23,939 bases of DNA from an uncultured Clostridia bacterium (GTDB lineage Bacteria; Bacillota; Clostridia; Oscillospirales; Ruminococcaceae). Position numbers and translations under genes: made by a program. The first letter of the stretch is position 1. Each line of letters opens with the position of its first letter. The notes under the pieces are model-generated. The model was not told the DNA's origin. It saw only the letters and a list, made by a program, of their open reading frames with translations, and did not search any database. The DNA lies in assembly GCA_947176675.1 (NCBI GenBank), contig CAMWRN010000007.1:1-23939 (forward strand). The letters are read 5' to 3'. Of the stretch, positions 1-6,922 are shown piece after piece.

Positions 1-114
1 GTTGGGATTTGGAACATTATAATTGAGATAGTGACAAATTTTTTCCTTTGTTTTTATTATACATTAAAAGATTGGGTTTGTCAATAAAAATTAAAGAAAA
101 AGAAGTGATTTTTT

Positions 115-288
115 ATGATTGACGTTTCCAAGCTCACAGCTGAGGAGCGGACTGCAATAGAAGCTCGCAGGGCGTACAAAAGAGCATGGCGTGCGGCTAA
201 CAAAGATCGCGTCAAGGAATATGAGCAACGTTTCTACACCAAGCGAGCTGCTGAATTGACAGCGGACAGAAAAAATACTGCTCAGTGA
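115..288 (+). CDS. small charged phage-type protein, 57 aa
   Basis: The ORF starts at ATG 115 and ends at TGA 286-288. It encodes a small basic and acidic helical protein (begins MIDVSKLTAEERTA; contains YKRAWRAANKDRVKEYEQR). Similar short proteins with a Y-x-R-x-W-R-x-x-N core sit at the start of replication operons in many Firmicutes prophages; their function is unknown to me. A purine-rich stretch precedes the ATG at a normal ribosome-binding distance. It lies upstream of and co-oriented with the excisionase-like gene. The stop codon falls inside a perfect inverted repeat (277-307). Coding is supported by start context, composition and family resemblance only. Confidence 0.55.
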   Translation: MIDVSKLTAEERTAIEARRAYKRAWRAANKDRVKEYEQRFYTKRAAELTADRKNTAQ

Positions 289-307
289 GTACCAGTCACT
301 GAGCAGT
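277..307. repeat. perfect 12-bp inverted repeat with 7-nt loop
   Basis: ACTGCTCAGTGA (277-288) pairs perfectly with TCACTGAGCAGT (296-307) around the loop GTACCAG. The left arm contains the TGA stop of the preceding small gene. No T-run follows, so it is not a classical terminator. It may be an attenuator, a processing site or an operator. Confidence 0.6.
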
Positions 308-405
308 GCGAAGCATTGCAAACGAAATCAAAAAACGATTTGCCGCTTCTCCTATTTTATCACATTTGGAGCGACAAGTCAAGGCGAAAAGGAGGAAATT
401 CAAAA

Positions 406-609
406 ATGTCAAATCAGGTATTGAATGTCCCCATTATGTGGGATATACATCAAGCTACTGAAAAAACTGGGCTTTCGCGGTTCACTATTAAGCAGCTTAT
501 TAAAAATGAGCAAATTAAATTCATTCGCACTGGTGTCGGAAAACGAGGAAAATTTCTTATAAACGCACAGTCACTCTGCGAGTATATGAGAGGCGATGAG
601 CATGCATGA
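406..609 (+). CDS. excisionase-like helix-turn-helix protein
   Basis: A 67-aa protein with a MerR/excisionase-type winged helix-turn-helix: 'MWDIHQATEKTGLSRFTIKQLIKN' names the recognition region (residues about 11-34), followed by a wing with 'GKRGKFLINAQSL'. Such proteins bend or bind DNA at attachment sites or regulate early phage genes. I chose ATG 406 because AAGGAGG (389-395) lies just upstream; an upstream in-frame start at 316 has no such site. The stop overlaps the next start (ATGA, 606-609), so the two genes are translationally coupled. The excisionase role is inferred from the fold; a regulator is equally possible. Confidence 0.75.
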   Translation: MSNQVLNVPIMWDIHQATEKTGLSRFTIKQLIKNEQIKFIRTGVGKRGKFLINAQSLCEYMRGDEHA

Positions 610-908
610 ATACATATAATGTCCTGGATTTCATTCCAGTAGGGCAGAAAAACGCTTTGCCAATGAGCGAGCTTGCAAAGCGTATCGGCATTAGTCAGCG
701 TGAGGCAAGGAAAGCGATTTTCAATGCCCGTTGCAAGGGTGAGATCATTTGCTCCACGTGCGGTGAAAATACAAGCGGATATTACCGCCCAGCTTCAGTC
801 TCGGAGGCCTTGCCCTACATAAAATTGCAGGAAAGTCGAATTGCAAGTTCAAAGGCGGCTTTGAAATCGACTAAGCGGTTTGTGGAAGCAGGTGGAGGGA
901 ATGCCTGA
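606..908 (+). CDS. phage-type winged-helix protein, 100 aa
   Basis: A 100-aa protein with a helix-turn-helix near residues 19-45 (MSELAKRIGISQREARKAIF) followed by a possible wing with a Cys-x-x-Cys pair (ICSTCGENTSGYY). The C-terminal part is a basic helix. Proteins of this type commonly sit between excisionase-like and replication genes in Clostridia prophages; their exact role is not known to me, and a regulatory or replication accessory role is inference. It is coupled by ATGA overlap to the gene before and overlaps the replisome organizer start by 8 bases. Confidence 0.7.
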   Translation: MNTYNVLDFIPVGQKNALPMSELAKRIGISQREARKAIFNARCKGEIICSTCGENTSGYYRPASVSEALPYIKLQESRIASSKAALKSTKRFVEAGGGNA

Positions 909-1668
909 TAAACGTTATTATTGGCTGAAACTTAAAGAAGATTTTTTCGACGAAAAGTACATCAAAGCTTTGCGCAAACTGCCGCAGGGAGATAGCCAGG
1001 TAATAGTTTATTTGAAAATGCAGCTTAAAAGCCTTAAAACAGAGGGTATTATAAACTATGAGGGTATATTACCCGATTGTATAAGCGAGCTTGCATTGGC
1101 ACTTGACGAAGACGAGAATGTTGTGAGATTAACGGTTGAAGCTCTTATCCGTTTTGGCGTGGTAGAGCGTTTGGAAAACGACACGCTCTATATGTTGGCA
1201 ATGCAACAGTTAATTGGCTCAGAAACACAAACAGCGGCACGTGTTAGGAAACATAGGGAAAACATAGCGTTACAATGTAACGCTACTGTAACAAAATGTA
1301 ACACAGAGAAAGAGATAAGAGAAAAGAGAGTAGAGAAAGAAAAAGATACACCCCCTACCCCCTCAAAGGGGGCGGGTGAGGGGTTCGATGAATTTTGGAA
1401 AGCTTATCCGAAAAAAGTTGCAAAGGCACAGGCTCAAAAGGCGTGGAATAAAATCAAGCCCGACAAGGCTTTGCTGACTGTTATTATTGGAGCTTTGGAG
1501 CGGCAAAAGCAATCCGCTCAGTGGCTCAGAGATGACGGACAGTATATTCCCTACCCCGCTACTTGGCTTAATGGCAGACGTTGGGAGGATATGCAGGAGC
1601 AGGTTTCACAACCTGCTCCCAAGAAATACGAATACGACCCCGACAATCCATACGCCAACTGGGACTAA
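901..1668 (+). CDS. phage replisome organizer (initiator)
   Basis: A 255-aa protein beginning MPDKRYYWLKLKEDFF, the hallmark start of phage replisome-organizer N-terminal domains, which bind origin DNA. Residues about 1-110 are that winged-helix domain. A low-complexity charged linker follows (about 110-158). A second small domain with FDEFWKAYPKKVAKAQAQKAW and YIPYPATWLNGRRWED resembles the C-terminal helicase-loader-contact domain of such proteins. The start ATG 901 fits the family N-terminus, although GGAGG lies unusually close (894-898); a TTG at 880 is possible. It is expected to act with the DnaC-like loader directly downstream. The linker DNA carries iteron-like repeats. Confidence 0.85.
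   Translation: MPDKRYYWLKLKEDFFDEKYIKALRKLPQGDSQVIVYLKMQLKSLKTEGIINYEGILPDCISELALALDEDENVVRLTVEALIRFGVVERLENDTLYMLAMQQLIGSETQTAARVRKHRENIALQCNATVTKCNTEKEIREKRVEKEKDTPPTPSKGAGEGFDEFWKAYPKKVAKAQAQKAWNKIKPDKALLTVIIGALERQKQSAQWLRDDGQYIPYPATWLNGRRWEDMQEQVSQPAPKKYEYDPDNPYANWD
1267..1385. other. candidate replication origin inside the initiator gene
   Basis: AGCGTTACA and TGTAACGCT form a 19-bp palindrome around one A (1266-1284 region). TGTAAC recurs at 1276, 1287 and 1297, that is at 11- and 10-base steps, close to one helical turn. A strongly purine-biased tract follows (about 1303-1350) and then a C-run/G-run hairpin (about 1351-1385). Phage initiators often bind iterons within their own gene. 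Origin function here is inference from this layout. Confidence 0.5.
1596..1619. repeat. 10-bp inverted repeat of the GAGCAGGT motif
   Basis: GGAGCAGGTT (1596-1605) and AACCTGCTCC (1610-1619) are perfect inverted copies around TCAC. It lies in the coding sequence (residues EQVSQPAP) of the replisome organizer and carries two of the 20 dispersed octamers. Confidence 0.6.
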
Positions 1669-1685
1669 CGTAAAGGAGGATTTTT

Positions 1686-2540
1686 ATGGACGAAATTACA
1701 AACGTATTTGCAGGACTTTCTCAAAGTGTCGCAAATGCTCACCCGCGTAATGACAGCGATTACATCAATCCCAATGACGAGCTTTTGTACTGCGGTGTTT
1801 GTCACACCCCAAAGCAATGCCGTGTTCCGTTTCGTGGAAATATGTACGTTCAGTTCTGTATCTGTTCATGTGAGGCTAAGCGGATAGAAGCTGAAAGAGA
1901 GGCTTTACACCAACAGCAACTTAACGCAGAAATTTGCCACCTTAAATCACTTAGCGGCATGACGCGGCAGCAGCTTTCGGAATGTAATTTTGAAAAATAC
2001 GGCGTTACTGCCGATAACGAAAAGCCGTTGAAAATCTGCCGAAAATATGTTGATAATTTTGGGATAATGCTCGAAAAAAATCAAGGTCTGCTGTTTTGGG
2101 GGGACGTTGGAACGGGCAAGACCTTTTCAGCGGAGTGTATTGCAAACGCTCTCCTTGACAGCGGCGTACCCGTTGTTATGACAAGCTTTGCGAAACTGCT
2201 GGGTAGGGACAAGGGTTTCGGCGTTGACGAGGATTTTATTGCCGAATTAAACCGCGCCAAGCTGCTGATAATTGACGATTTAGGCGCGGAACGCAATACC
2301 GATTTTGCCCTTGAAAAAGTGTATAACATCATTGACAGCCGCTATTCGGCGGGGCTGCCTATGATACTTACTACAAACCTTGACTTGAACGAAATACAGC
2401 AATGCAAGGACATTCGGTATCAGCGGGTCTATGAGCGGATACTGGAGGTTTGTTATCCTGTGAAATTTGAGGGAAAATCTCACCGCAAGCGGGAGGCAAA
2501 GGACAGGTTTGCAGAGATGAGGGAGCTTTTTGAAGCATAA
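1686..2540 (+). CDS. DnaC-like helicase loader ATPase
   Basis: A 284-aa AAA+ protein. The N-terminal region has a Cys cluster (C36-x2-C39-x5-C45, then C58, C60, C62) that looks like a zinc-binding domain. The ATPase core shows Walker A GDVGTGKT (139-146), Walker B LLIIDDLG (193-200) and a sensor-like ILTTNL (227-232). Arginines near 244-251 may include the finger. Members of the DnaC/DnaI/IstB group load the replicative helicase at origins. It follows the replisome organizer by 17 bases with its own AAGGAGG, completing an initiator plus loader pair. IstB of IS21 shares the fold, but no IstA is nearby and the phage context favours replication. Confidence 0.88.
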   Translation: MDEITNVFAGLSQSVANAHPRNDSDYINPNDELLYCGVCHTPKQCRVPFRGNMYVQFCICSCEAKRIEAEREALHQQQLNAEICHLKSLSGMTRQQLSECNFEKYGVTADNEKPLKICRKYVDNFGIMLEKNQGLLFWGDVGTGKTFSAECIANALLDSGVPVVMTSFAKLLGRDKGFGVDEDFIAELNRAKLLIIDDLGAERNTDFALEKVYNIIDSRYSAGLPMILTTNLDLNEIQQCKDIRYQRVYERILEVCYPVKFEGKSHRKREAKDRFAEMRELFEA

Positions 2541-2563
2541 TACAGACTGTAAGGAGAAATTTT

Positions 2564-3016
2564 ATGATAAATATTAGTGAAGTTAATTTTGCGGATATAG
2601 ACGGGATAAGTTTTGTAACACCTTTTGCCCCAGTCACAAAGAAAAATCATGGGCGTATCGTTATGTGTGGTCGATACCCTAAGCTGTTGCCGAGCGAGGC
2701 TTACGAGCGGTATACAAAGAGTGCAATGCCGTTTCTTAATTCGGTTTACGGTACATCAGGAACGATAGACTATCCCGTAAATCTTAAATGCGTTTTCTAT
2801 CTCGACAAACGGCGTAAGGGTGATCTTGCAGGATATTTGCAGGCTATACAGGATCTGCTTGTGGAAGCGGGGATATTGGCGGACGATAACCGAAATATCG
2901 TCGCCTCCGTTGACGGTAGTGCGGTCATGTATGACAAGGCAAATCCGCGAACAGAAATAACTATCACAAAAAAGTCAGACTATGAACAGTGGACATCACC
3001 CACCAAAAAGCGTTGA
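2564..3016 (+). CDS. RusA-like Holliday junction resolvase
   Basis: A 150-aa protein of the RusA endodeoxyribonuclease family, which resolves branched DNA during phage replication and packaging. The acidic core is visible as KGDLAGYLQAIQDLLVEAG followed by ILADDNRNIV: D87, D97, D107 and D108 match conserved acidic positions. By my manual alignment the second Asp and the Lys of the E. coli RusA active site correspond to Ala89 and Gln93 here. Many phage RusA-like proteins vary at these positions, so activity is not excluded. RBS AAGGAG precedes ATG 2564. It lies between the helicase loader and the terminase genes, a usual place for a resolvase. Confidence 0.78.
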   Translation: MINISEVNFADIDGISFVTPFAPVTKKNHGRIVMCGRYPKLLPSEAYERYTKSAMPFLNSVYGTSGTIDYPVNLKCVFYLDKRRKGDLAGYLQAIQDLLVEAGILADDNRNIVASVDGSAVMYDKANPRTEITITKKSDYEQWTSPTKKR

Positions 3017-3060
3017 AAACCGTTGACAAAAAAGGGGGTATGGCATAAAAGGAGGTACAA

Positions 3061-3432
3061 GTGGCAAGGACGACAGCAAGCATTAGAAAGGACGAATTGA
3101 TTATAGCAGCGTTGCTAAGCAATTCATCATTAAGAGCAGCGTCAGCGGCTTGCGGCATATGTGAAACTCAAATCCGCAAGCGGCTGAAAGACCCCGCATT
3201 TAAGGAAAAATACGACAGTGAGCGGCGGGAACTTCTTCAGCAGAATACAACAGTTTTACAGGGACACGTTTCTAAGGCAATTTCAACTATTGCGGGTGTG
3301 ATGAACAGCAAAACGGCAAGTGAACAAACAAAATTAAATGCTGCGGAAGCCATAATCCGTAACAGTTTAAAACTGACCGAACAGACGGAAATTCTTGAAA
3401 GACTTGATAAACTGGAGAAAAGCTTGAAATGA
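3061..3432 (+). CDS. phage terminase small subunit
   Basis: A 123-aa protein with an N-terminal helix-turn-helix (residues about 10-42: KDELIIAALLSNSSLRAASA, then CGICETQIRKRL) and a helical C-terminal oligomerisation region ending ILERLDKLEKSLK. Terminase small subunits recognise the packaging site and recruit the large subunit. The start is GTG 3061 after AAAAGGAGG. The last codons overlap the large-subunit ATG (3429), showing coupling. Identification rests on the helix-turn-helix, the size and the neighbour. Confidence 0.82.
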   Translation: MARTTASIRKDELIIAALLSNSSLRAASAACGICETQIRKRLKDPAFKEKYDSERRELLQQNTTVLQGHVSKAISTIAGVMNSKTASEQTKLNAAEAIIRNSLKLTEQTEILERLDKLEKSLK

Positions 3433-4784
3433 ATATTAAAGCGCGACTACAAGCTATTGAAGAAAAGGCAGAAGCAAGGGGAACAACGGTTCAACAGCTT
3501 AATTCTATTGACCTGACTGCACATATAGCTTCTGTCTATATGCCCGTTCACGAAGATATAGAAAATCACGGACATTCATACATCAATCTTCCAGGCGGGC
3601 GCGGAAGCTGTAAGAGCAGTTTTGTGAGCCTTGAAATTGTCAGCGGCATAATGAAAGACCTTTCGGGCGAAAGCAACGCCATTATATTCCGTCGTTACGG
3701 CAACACTATGCGGGAAAGTGTTTATGCTCAAATATCGTGGGCTATTGAACAACTTGGAGTATCGCGGTATTGGCGTGGAAATGTGTCCCCTATGCAGTTT
3801 ACTTTTTTGCCTACGGGGGCGCAAATAATATTCAGAGGGCTTGACGACAGCAGCAAGTTAAAGAGTATCAAGCCGCGTAAAGGTATTTTTCGTTACATTT
3901 GGTTCGAGGAATTTTCCGAGTTGCCCGGAGAGAATTTCACCCGCTCGGTAATGCAGTCGGTACAGCGCGGCGGAGAAAACTTTATTGTGTTCCGTTCGTT
4001 TAATCCGCCTATTTCCGCAAGTAATTGGGTAAATATCTATGTACAGTGTCCTGACCCGCGAGGGATTACGTTACACACCTCATATCTTGACGTTCCTGTC
4101 GAATGGCTTGGTGAGGGCTTTATTTACGAAGCCGAACGCCTCAAAGAAATTAACGAAACCGCCTACAAGCACGAGTATCTCGGCGAGGCAACGGGAACAG
4201 GCGGCGAGGTATTCCCCAATATTACGGTTCGTAAAATTACAAACGACGAAATCCAACAAATGCAGTACATATATGCGGGCATTGACTTTGGTTTCAGTAT
4301 TGACCCTGCCGTATTTATCCGTGTGGCTTATGACAGAAAACACGACACCGTGTATCTGCTTGACGAAATTTATAAAAAGCACATGAGCAACAAGCAGCTT
4401 GCGGAGGAAATCAAAGCAAAAGGGTATGACAAAACGGGACAAGTAAAAATCGGAAACGAGTTTTACAATGAACGGCAGACGATTATATGTGACAGCGCAG
4501 AACCTAAAAGTATAAGTGACTTACAAAGTAACGGGTTAAAAGCCATTGCTTGCAAAAAATATCAAGGCAGCGTGATTTATGGCATTAAGTGGCTGCAAAA
4601 TCGGCGCATAGTTATAGACCCCGCACGAACTCCTAATGCACACAAGGAATTTATTTCCTATGAGTACGAAACAACAAAAGACGGGGAGTTTCTTGCCGAT
4701 GTTCCCGACAGAAATAACCACACCATTGACGCGGTTCGTTATGCGCTTGACTGGCTTATTAACAGACGCGGCGTTTCTGCTTAA
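3429..4784 (+). CDS. phage terminase large subunit (PBSX type)
   Basis: A 451-aa packaging motor. The ATPase half has a Walker A-like GGRGSCKS (residues about 56-63), a stretch RPRKG/FRYIWFEEFSEL with the Walker B acidic pair, and a coupling-like SFNPP. The nuclease half has GIDFGFSIDPAVF (first catalytic Asp), ICDSAEPKSI (second) and NHTIDAVRYAL (third). These are the RNase H-like metal ligands of PBSX-family terminases, which translocate and cut DNA into capsids. The length is usual and no frameshift is seen. What follows is odd: only a short zinc-ribbon gene and then a terminator, without portal, protease or capsid genes. Confidence 0.93.
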   Translation: MNIKARLQAIEEKAEARGTTVQQLNSIDLTAHIASVYMPVHEDIENHGHSYINLPGGRGSCKSSFVSLEIVSGIMKDLSGESNAIIFRRYGNTMRESVYAQISWAIEQLGVSRYWRGNVSPMQFTFLPTGAQIIFRGLDDSSKLKSIKPRKGIFRYIWFEEFSELPGENFTRSVMQSVQRGGENFIVFRSFNPPISASNWVNIYVQCPDPRGITLHTSYLDVPVEWLGEGFIYEAERLKEINETAYKHEYLGEATGTGGEVFPNITVRKITNDEIQQMQYIYAGIDFGFSIDPAVFIRVAYDRKHDTVYLLDEIYKKHMSNKQLAEEIKAKGYDKTGQVKIGNEFYNERQTIICDSAEPKSISDLQSNGLKAIACKKYQGSVIYGIKWLQNRRIVIDPARTPNAHKEFISYEYETTKDGEFLADVPDRNNHTIDAVRYALDWLINRRGVSA

Positions 4785-4805
4785 TTTGAAAGGAGGTGAA
4801 ACTAC

Positions 4806-5084
4806 ATGGCATATTTGCGTATCCATTGCGCAGCTTGCGGCGGAGTATGGGAAGTATATCACCGCGATAATTGGAACAACGATAAGGCGCGGCAATGCCC
4901 TCATTGCTTTGCGGAAATTGACCGCCAAACGTGGGAAAAAGATGTCTTATCGGCTTTCGGAGCAGTACATGATGCCAATGCGGAATTATACAAAGATCAT
5001 ACAGGATATGATAAGCCGCTGTTTTCCGTTGATGTAATGGCAAATCCCATTTACCCAAACGGAAAGAGTAATGACAGAAGTTAA
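4806..5084 (+). CDS. zinc-ribbon-like small phage protein, 92 aa
   Basis: The protein contains C-x2-C (HCAACGG, residues 8-11) and CPHC (about 31-34), a probable zinc ribbon, then a helix with FGAVHDANAEL. Small proteins of this sort follow terminase genes in some Clostridia prophages; their role is unknown to me. ATG 4806 is preceded by AAAGGAGG at proper distance, with 21 bases to the terminase stop. A strong terminator lies 10 bases after its stop, making it the last gene of the operon. Confidence 0.75.
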   Translation: MAYLRIHCAACGGVWEVYHRDNWNNDKARQCPHCFAEIDRQTWEKDVLSAFGAVHDANAELYKDHTGYDKPLFSVDVMANPIYPNGKSNDRS

Positions 5085-5093
5085 GAAAATAGG

Positions 5094-5131
5094 AACACCG
5101 TCCGACCTTTTATTAGGCGGGCGGTGTTTTT
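5094..5131 (+). terminator. rho-independent terminator of the phage operon
   Basis: AACACCGTCCG (5094-5104) pairs with CGGGCGGTGTT (5118-5128) with one G-U pair, followed by a run of T. It closes the phage-type operon before any structural gene. GAGCAGGT in reverse orientation follows at 5134-5141; nothing else is seen up to 5193. Confidence 0.88.
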
Positions 5132-5192
5132 ATACCTGCTCATTGCAAAAACCGAGCTGGTCATCGTGTAACAATATAGCTGCCCCGCTCGT

Positions 5193-5576
5193 TCAATGAT
5201 TTTTCAATTGCCCCAACAGAACAAGGTCTCGGGGGATTTCAAGCGTTGAGGGCAAGCCACGCCTTGCGGGAGTATACTTTATCCGCTTGTCGCCCTGCTG
5301 TATTATCTCACGCCACACGCCGCAACTTGTATGTCCGCCGCTTAGCGTGCAGTAGAGGTTATACAACGCGTACGCCCTGACCGTTACCGTATCGTCGTTA
5401 TAGAAGCCTATAACTTTGCTTGATTTATTGTCGGCATTGTTTGGCTCTGCGATCGCAACATAATTTACGTCCCCATAAATCACGCTTTCGGCAGCGTTTT
5501 CTAAGGCTTTCAATGTTTCGCCGAATACTATCTGTTTTTGCGCTCCTAAAGCGTGGGAGACTGATAATTTATTCAT
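5193..5576 (-). CDS. unknown protein B, copy 1 (127 aa)
   Basis: I do not recognise this family. The protein starts MNKLSVSHALGAQKQ and has a mixed alpha/beta look with FGETLKALENAAESVIYGD, a hydrophilic middle, and CGVWREIIQQGDKRIKYTP near the end. A close paralogue lies at 13110-13478, nearly identical over the first 120 residues. The start overlaps the stop of gene A by one base (TAATG), so A and B are coupled. Copy 1 has a longer C-terminal tail (VLLGQLKNH) than copy 2. Conservation of both coding frame and coupling in two copies supports a real two-gene unit. No signal peptide or membrane segment is seen. Confidence 0.72.
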   Translation of the reverse strand: MNKLSVSHALGAQKQIVFGETLKALENAAESVIYGDVNYVAIAEPNNADNKSSKVIGFYNDDTVTVRAYALYNLYCTLSGGHTSCGVWREIIQQGDKRIKYTPARRGLPSTLEIPRDLVLLGQLKNH

Positions 5577-5827
5577 TATGCAGTTACCTCCTTACCGTCG
5601 GTTATTTCGCAAAGCTGTGTATACAGCTTACTGTACGATTTCTCGGCAAGGGAAAGTATACTCCGCTCCGTCAGAAGCAGACAGTTAAGCGTTAATCCGT
5701 CGTACGTGTTGCTGTCGGCTGTACCGAGATTGTAAATTGTCTTATTAAGCGTTTTAAGCTGGCTTATAAGGCAGGACAGTTCCGCCGCTTCGTTTGTAAC
5801 GTTATCATAAATTTTAGATTTTTTCAT
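5576..5827 (-). CDS. unknown protein A, copy 1 (83 aa)
   Basis: A small, mostly helical protein (MKKSKIYDNVTNEAAELSCL; LKTLNKTIYNL; LLLTERSILSLAEKSYSKLY), unrecognised. The paralogue at 13996-14253 is about 85 percent alike by eye. GAAAGGAATG provides a ribosome-binding site upstream. Length, helicity and coupling to the larger gene B are compatible with a regulator, an antitoxin or an accessory phage protein; none of these can be shown. It is separated from the small gene upstream by about 50 bases that contain a GAGCAGGT octamer. Confidence 0.7.
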   Translation of the reverse strand: MKKSKIYDNVTNEAAELSCLISQLKTLNKTIYNLGTADSNTYDGLTLNCLLLTERSILSLAEKSYSKLYTQLCEITDGKEVTA

Positions 5828-5876
5828 AGTATAACATTCCTTTCAAAATATTTGTTTTTCGGAGCAGGTATGCTCT

Positions 5877-6029
5877 TTATTCGTTTACGTCATAGCTGTG
5901 CTGCACTTTTTCATTTTCTTGACACATAGCAGCAGCTTTTTCAAGTATAACGTTCTGTTCTTGCTCCGAAAGTTGGCAGAAGCAATCAATCAGTTCACAA
6001 AATTTTTCATCTCTTGAATTAGCGCACAT
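5877..6029 (-). CDS. small helical protein, 50 aa
   Basis: Begins MCANSRDEKFCELIDCF and continues CQLSEQEQNVILEKAAAM. I chose ATG at 6029 because GAGGTGA lies at optimal distance before it; the longer version from 6080 would overlap the gene upstream and has a poorer site. It resembles the short 'FCELIDCFNQLSEEEQ..ILE' proteins found in Firmicutes phage and conjugative elements, which are often annotated hypothetical. Function unknown. Confidence 0.6.
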   Translation of the reverse strand: MCANSRDEKFCELIDCFCQLSEQEQNVILEKAAAMCQENEKVQHSYDVNE

Positions 6030-6045
6030 TGAAATCACCTCGTCT

Positions 6046-6201
6046 TTAGTCTGAATTGTCGGAACTACTTTGATTTTCATGGAGACGTTTAATTTCCTCT
6101 GAAAACATTTTCCAAAACAGTTCCCTTTCTTCAGTATTCATGCTCATATACAGTTTTGTAAATTCTTCAGGGGACACTTCTTCCATTTCATTTTCATTCA
6201 T
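6046..6201 (-). CDS. small acidic protein, 51 aa
   Basis: Starts MNENEMEEVSPEEFTKLY and contains NTEERELFWKMFSEEIKRL; very acidic, helical, unrecognised. ATG 6201 has GAAAGGAG upstream. Like the next gene, it has a short helix ending in an 'EE..L/I' pattern, so the two may be distant relatives. The divergent consensus promoter of the predicted small RNA starts only 22 bases upstream, so the two transcripts would diverge from the same intergenic region. Confidence 0.6.
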   Translation of the reverse strand: MNENEMEEVSPEEFTKLYMSMNTEERELFWKMFSEEIKRLHENQSSSDNSD

Positions 6202-6223
6202 AATAAAAACTCCTTTCAAATAC

Positions 6224-6268
6224 TTGACATTTAGGAGCAGGTCGGCTATAATATTATTGACCTGCTCC
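6224..6268 (+). promoter_or_regulatory. consensus promoter with inverted repeat around the -10
   Basis: TTGACA (6224-6229), 17-base spacer, TATAAT (6247-6252): a perfect sigma-A consensus reading right. GGAGCAGGTC (6234-6243) and GACCTGCTCC (6259-6268) are a perfect 10-bp inverted repeat flanking the -10, placed as an operator would be. No protein gene follows on this strand. Confidence 0.75.
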
Positions 6269-6330
6269 CATTGTGGACGGTTTGCGCTCTTACATTCGCT
6301 TTGGTTGGCATTTATGTAAGGGCTTTTCTC
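6259..6330 (+). ncRNA. predicted small RNA 1 (GCTTTGGTTGGC loop)
   Basis: A transcript from the perfect promoter would begin near 6259 and end at the hairpin GCTCTTACAT (6286-6295) / ATGTAAGGGC (6314-6323), followed by TTTT (6324-6327), giving roughly 70 nt. No ORF is present. The hairpin loop GCTTTGGTTGGC is shared with RNA 2 (14311-14384) and the relic at 16986-17040, and CC-x-TTGTGGA occurs in the 5' part of both RNA 1 and RNA 2. Its 3' end meets the stop codon of the HIRAN gene, which is transcribed toward it. RNA status is inferred from the promoter, the terminator and conservation. Confidence 0.55.
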
Positions 6331-6751
6331 ATACCGCGATAGCCAGAGCCGCGCCATAGTTTACGTACGGGTTAAATCCTCCCGTAACTCTGAACGCTTT
6401 AGTACTCGGTTCGTCGTTCTTATCCATAAGCGGTGCGAGAACGCTTGCTACGGCTTTCGGAAGATACCCGATAAAGAATACTCTGCTATCCCTCAAAGCG
6501 GCGTATACGGCTACTGCGTTGCTGTCGTGGGCGTTGCGTGGTTCTCTTTTCAGCTTGACCGATATGTCCGCAGGGTTTACGCCTGCAAGCTTCTCCAGTG
6601 CACTTTGACGGCGGGACGTACCTTTTACCTTTGTGCGGAGAGCGTTCGCCTTGACGATTATCCACGCTTTGACTGTTGCTATCGAGCGGGTCAGTCCCTG
6701 CTTTACAAGTCGGTTCGCTATTGTCATTACTTTTGACCTTGTTTTGTTCAT
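6329..6751 (-). CDS. HIRAN-domain protein
   Basis: A 140-aa protein. Residues about 1-50 form a basic helical region (RSKVMTIANRLVKQGLTRS; ATVKAWIIVKANALR). The rest fits the HIRAN fold: 'VKLKREPRNAHDSNAVAVYA' followed by FFIGYLPKAVASVLAPLMD. HIRAN domains bind DNA ends or stalled forks, usually within helicases; standalone versions occur in phage and mobile elements. The specific job here is not known. The start has AGGAGG at the right distance and a good promoter at 6797-6825. A truncated second copy lies at 17039-17194. Confidence 0.78.
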   Translation of the reverse strand: MNKTRSKVMTIANRLVKQGLTRSIATVKAWIIVKANALRTKVKGTSRRQSALEKLAGVNPADISVKLKREPRNAHDSNAVAVYAALRDSRVFFIGYLPKAVASVLAPLMDKNDEPSTKAFRVTGGFNPYVNYGAALAIAV

Positions 6752-6796
6752 ACTGGTTTACCTCCTGTTTTGTATTTGCTCTTTGAGCTTAATTAT

Positions 6797-6825
6797 ATTA
6801 TACACACTTTGGTGCGTATTGTCTA
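6797..6825 (-). promoter_or_regulatory. promoter of the HIRAN gene
   Basis: On the minus strand TAGACA (6820-6825), 17-base spacer, TATAAT (6797-6802), about 45 bases before the start codon. One mismatch to consensus. It diverges from the helix-turn-helix gene promoter to its right. Confidence 0.65.
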
Positions 6826-6867
6826 TTGACATAATAGCTAAATATGAACACTTAAAAATGTATATAT

Positions 6868-6902
6868 TGTACATTGCAAGGTGTGTACACATATGATATA
6901 AT
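6868..6902 (+). promoter_or_regulatory. promoter and likely operator of the helix-turn-helix gene
   Basis: TTGCAA (6874-6879), 17-base spacer, TATAAT (6897-6902). The palindrome TGTACA occurs at 6868-6873 and again at 6884-6889, one on each side of the -35, and once more just after the gene near 7166. Autoregulation by the adjacent small regulator is plausible but inferred. Confidence 0.6.
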
Positions 6903-6922
6903 TATAACTGGGAGGCGATATA

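Noticed and set aside
2371..2637. Minus-strand ORFs opposite the helicase loader and terminase genes
   Set aside because: They are antisense to well-recognised genes, lack ribosome-binding sites and have no recognisable families.
5134..5192. Packaging (pac/cos) site after the terminase operon
   Set aside because: Only a terminator and one octamer are visible. Nothing distinguishes a pac site without experimental data.
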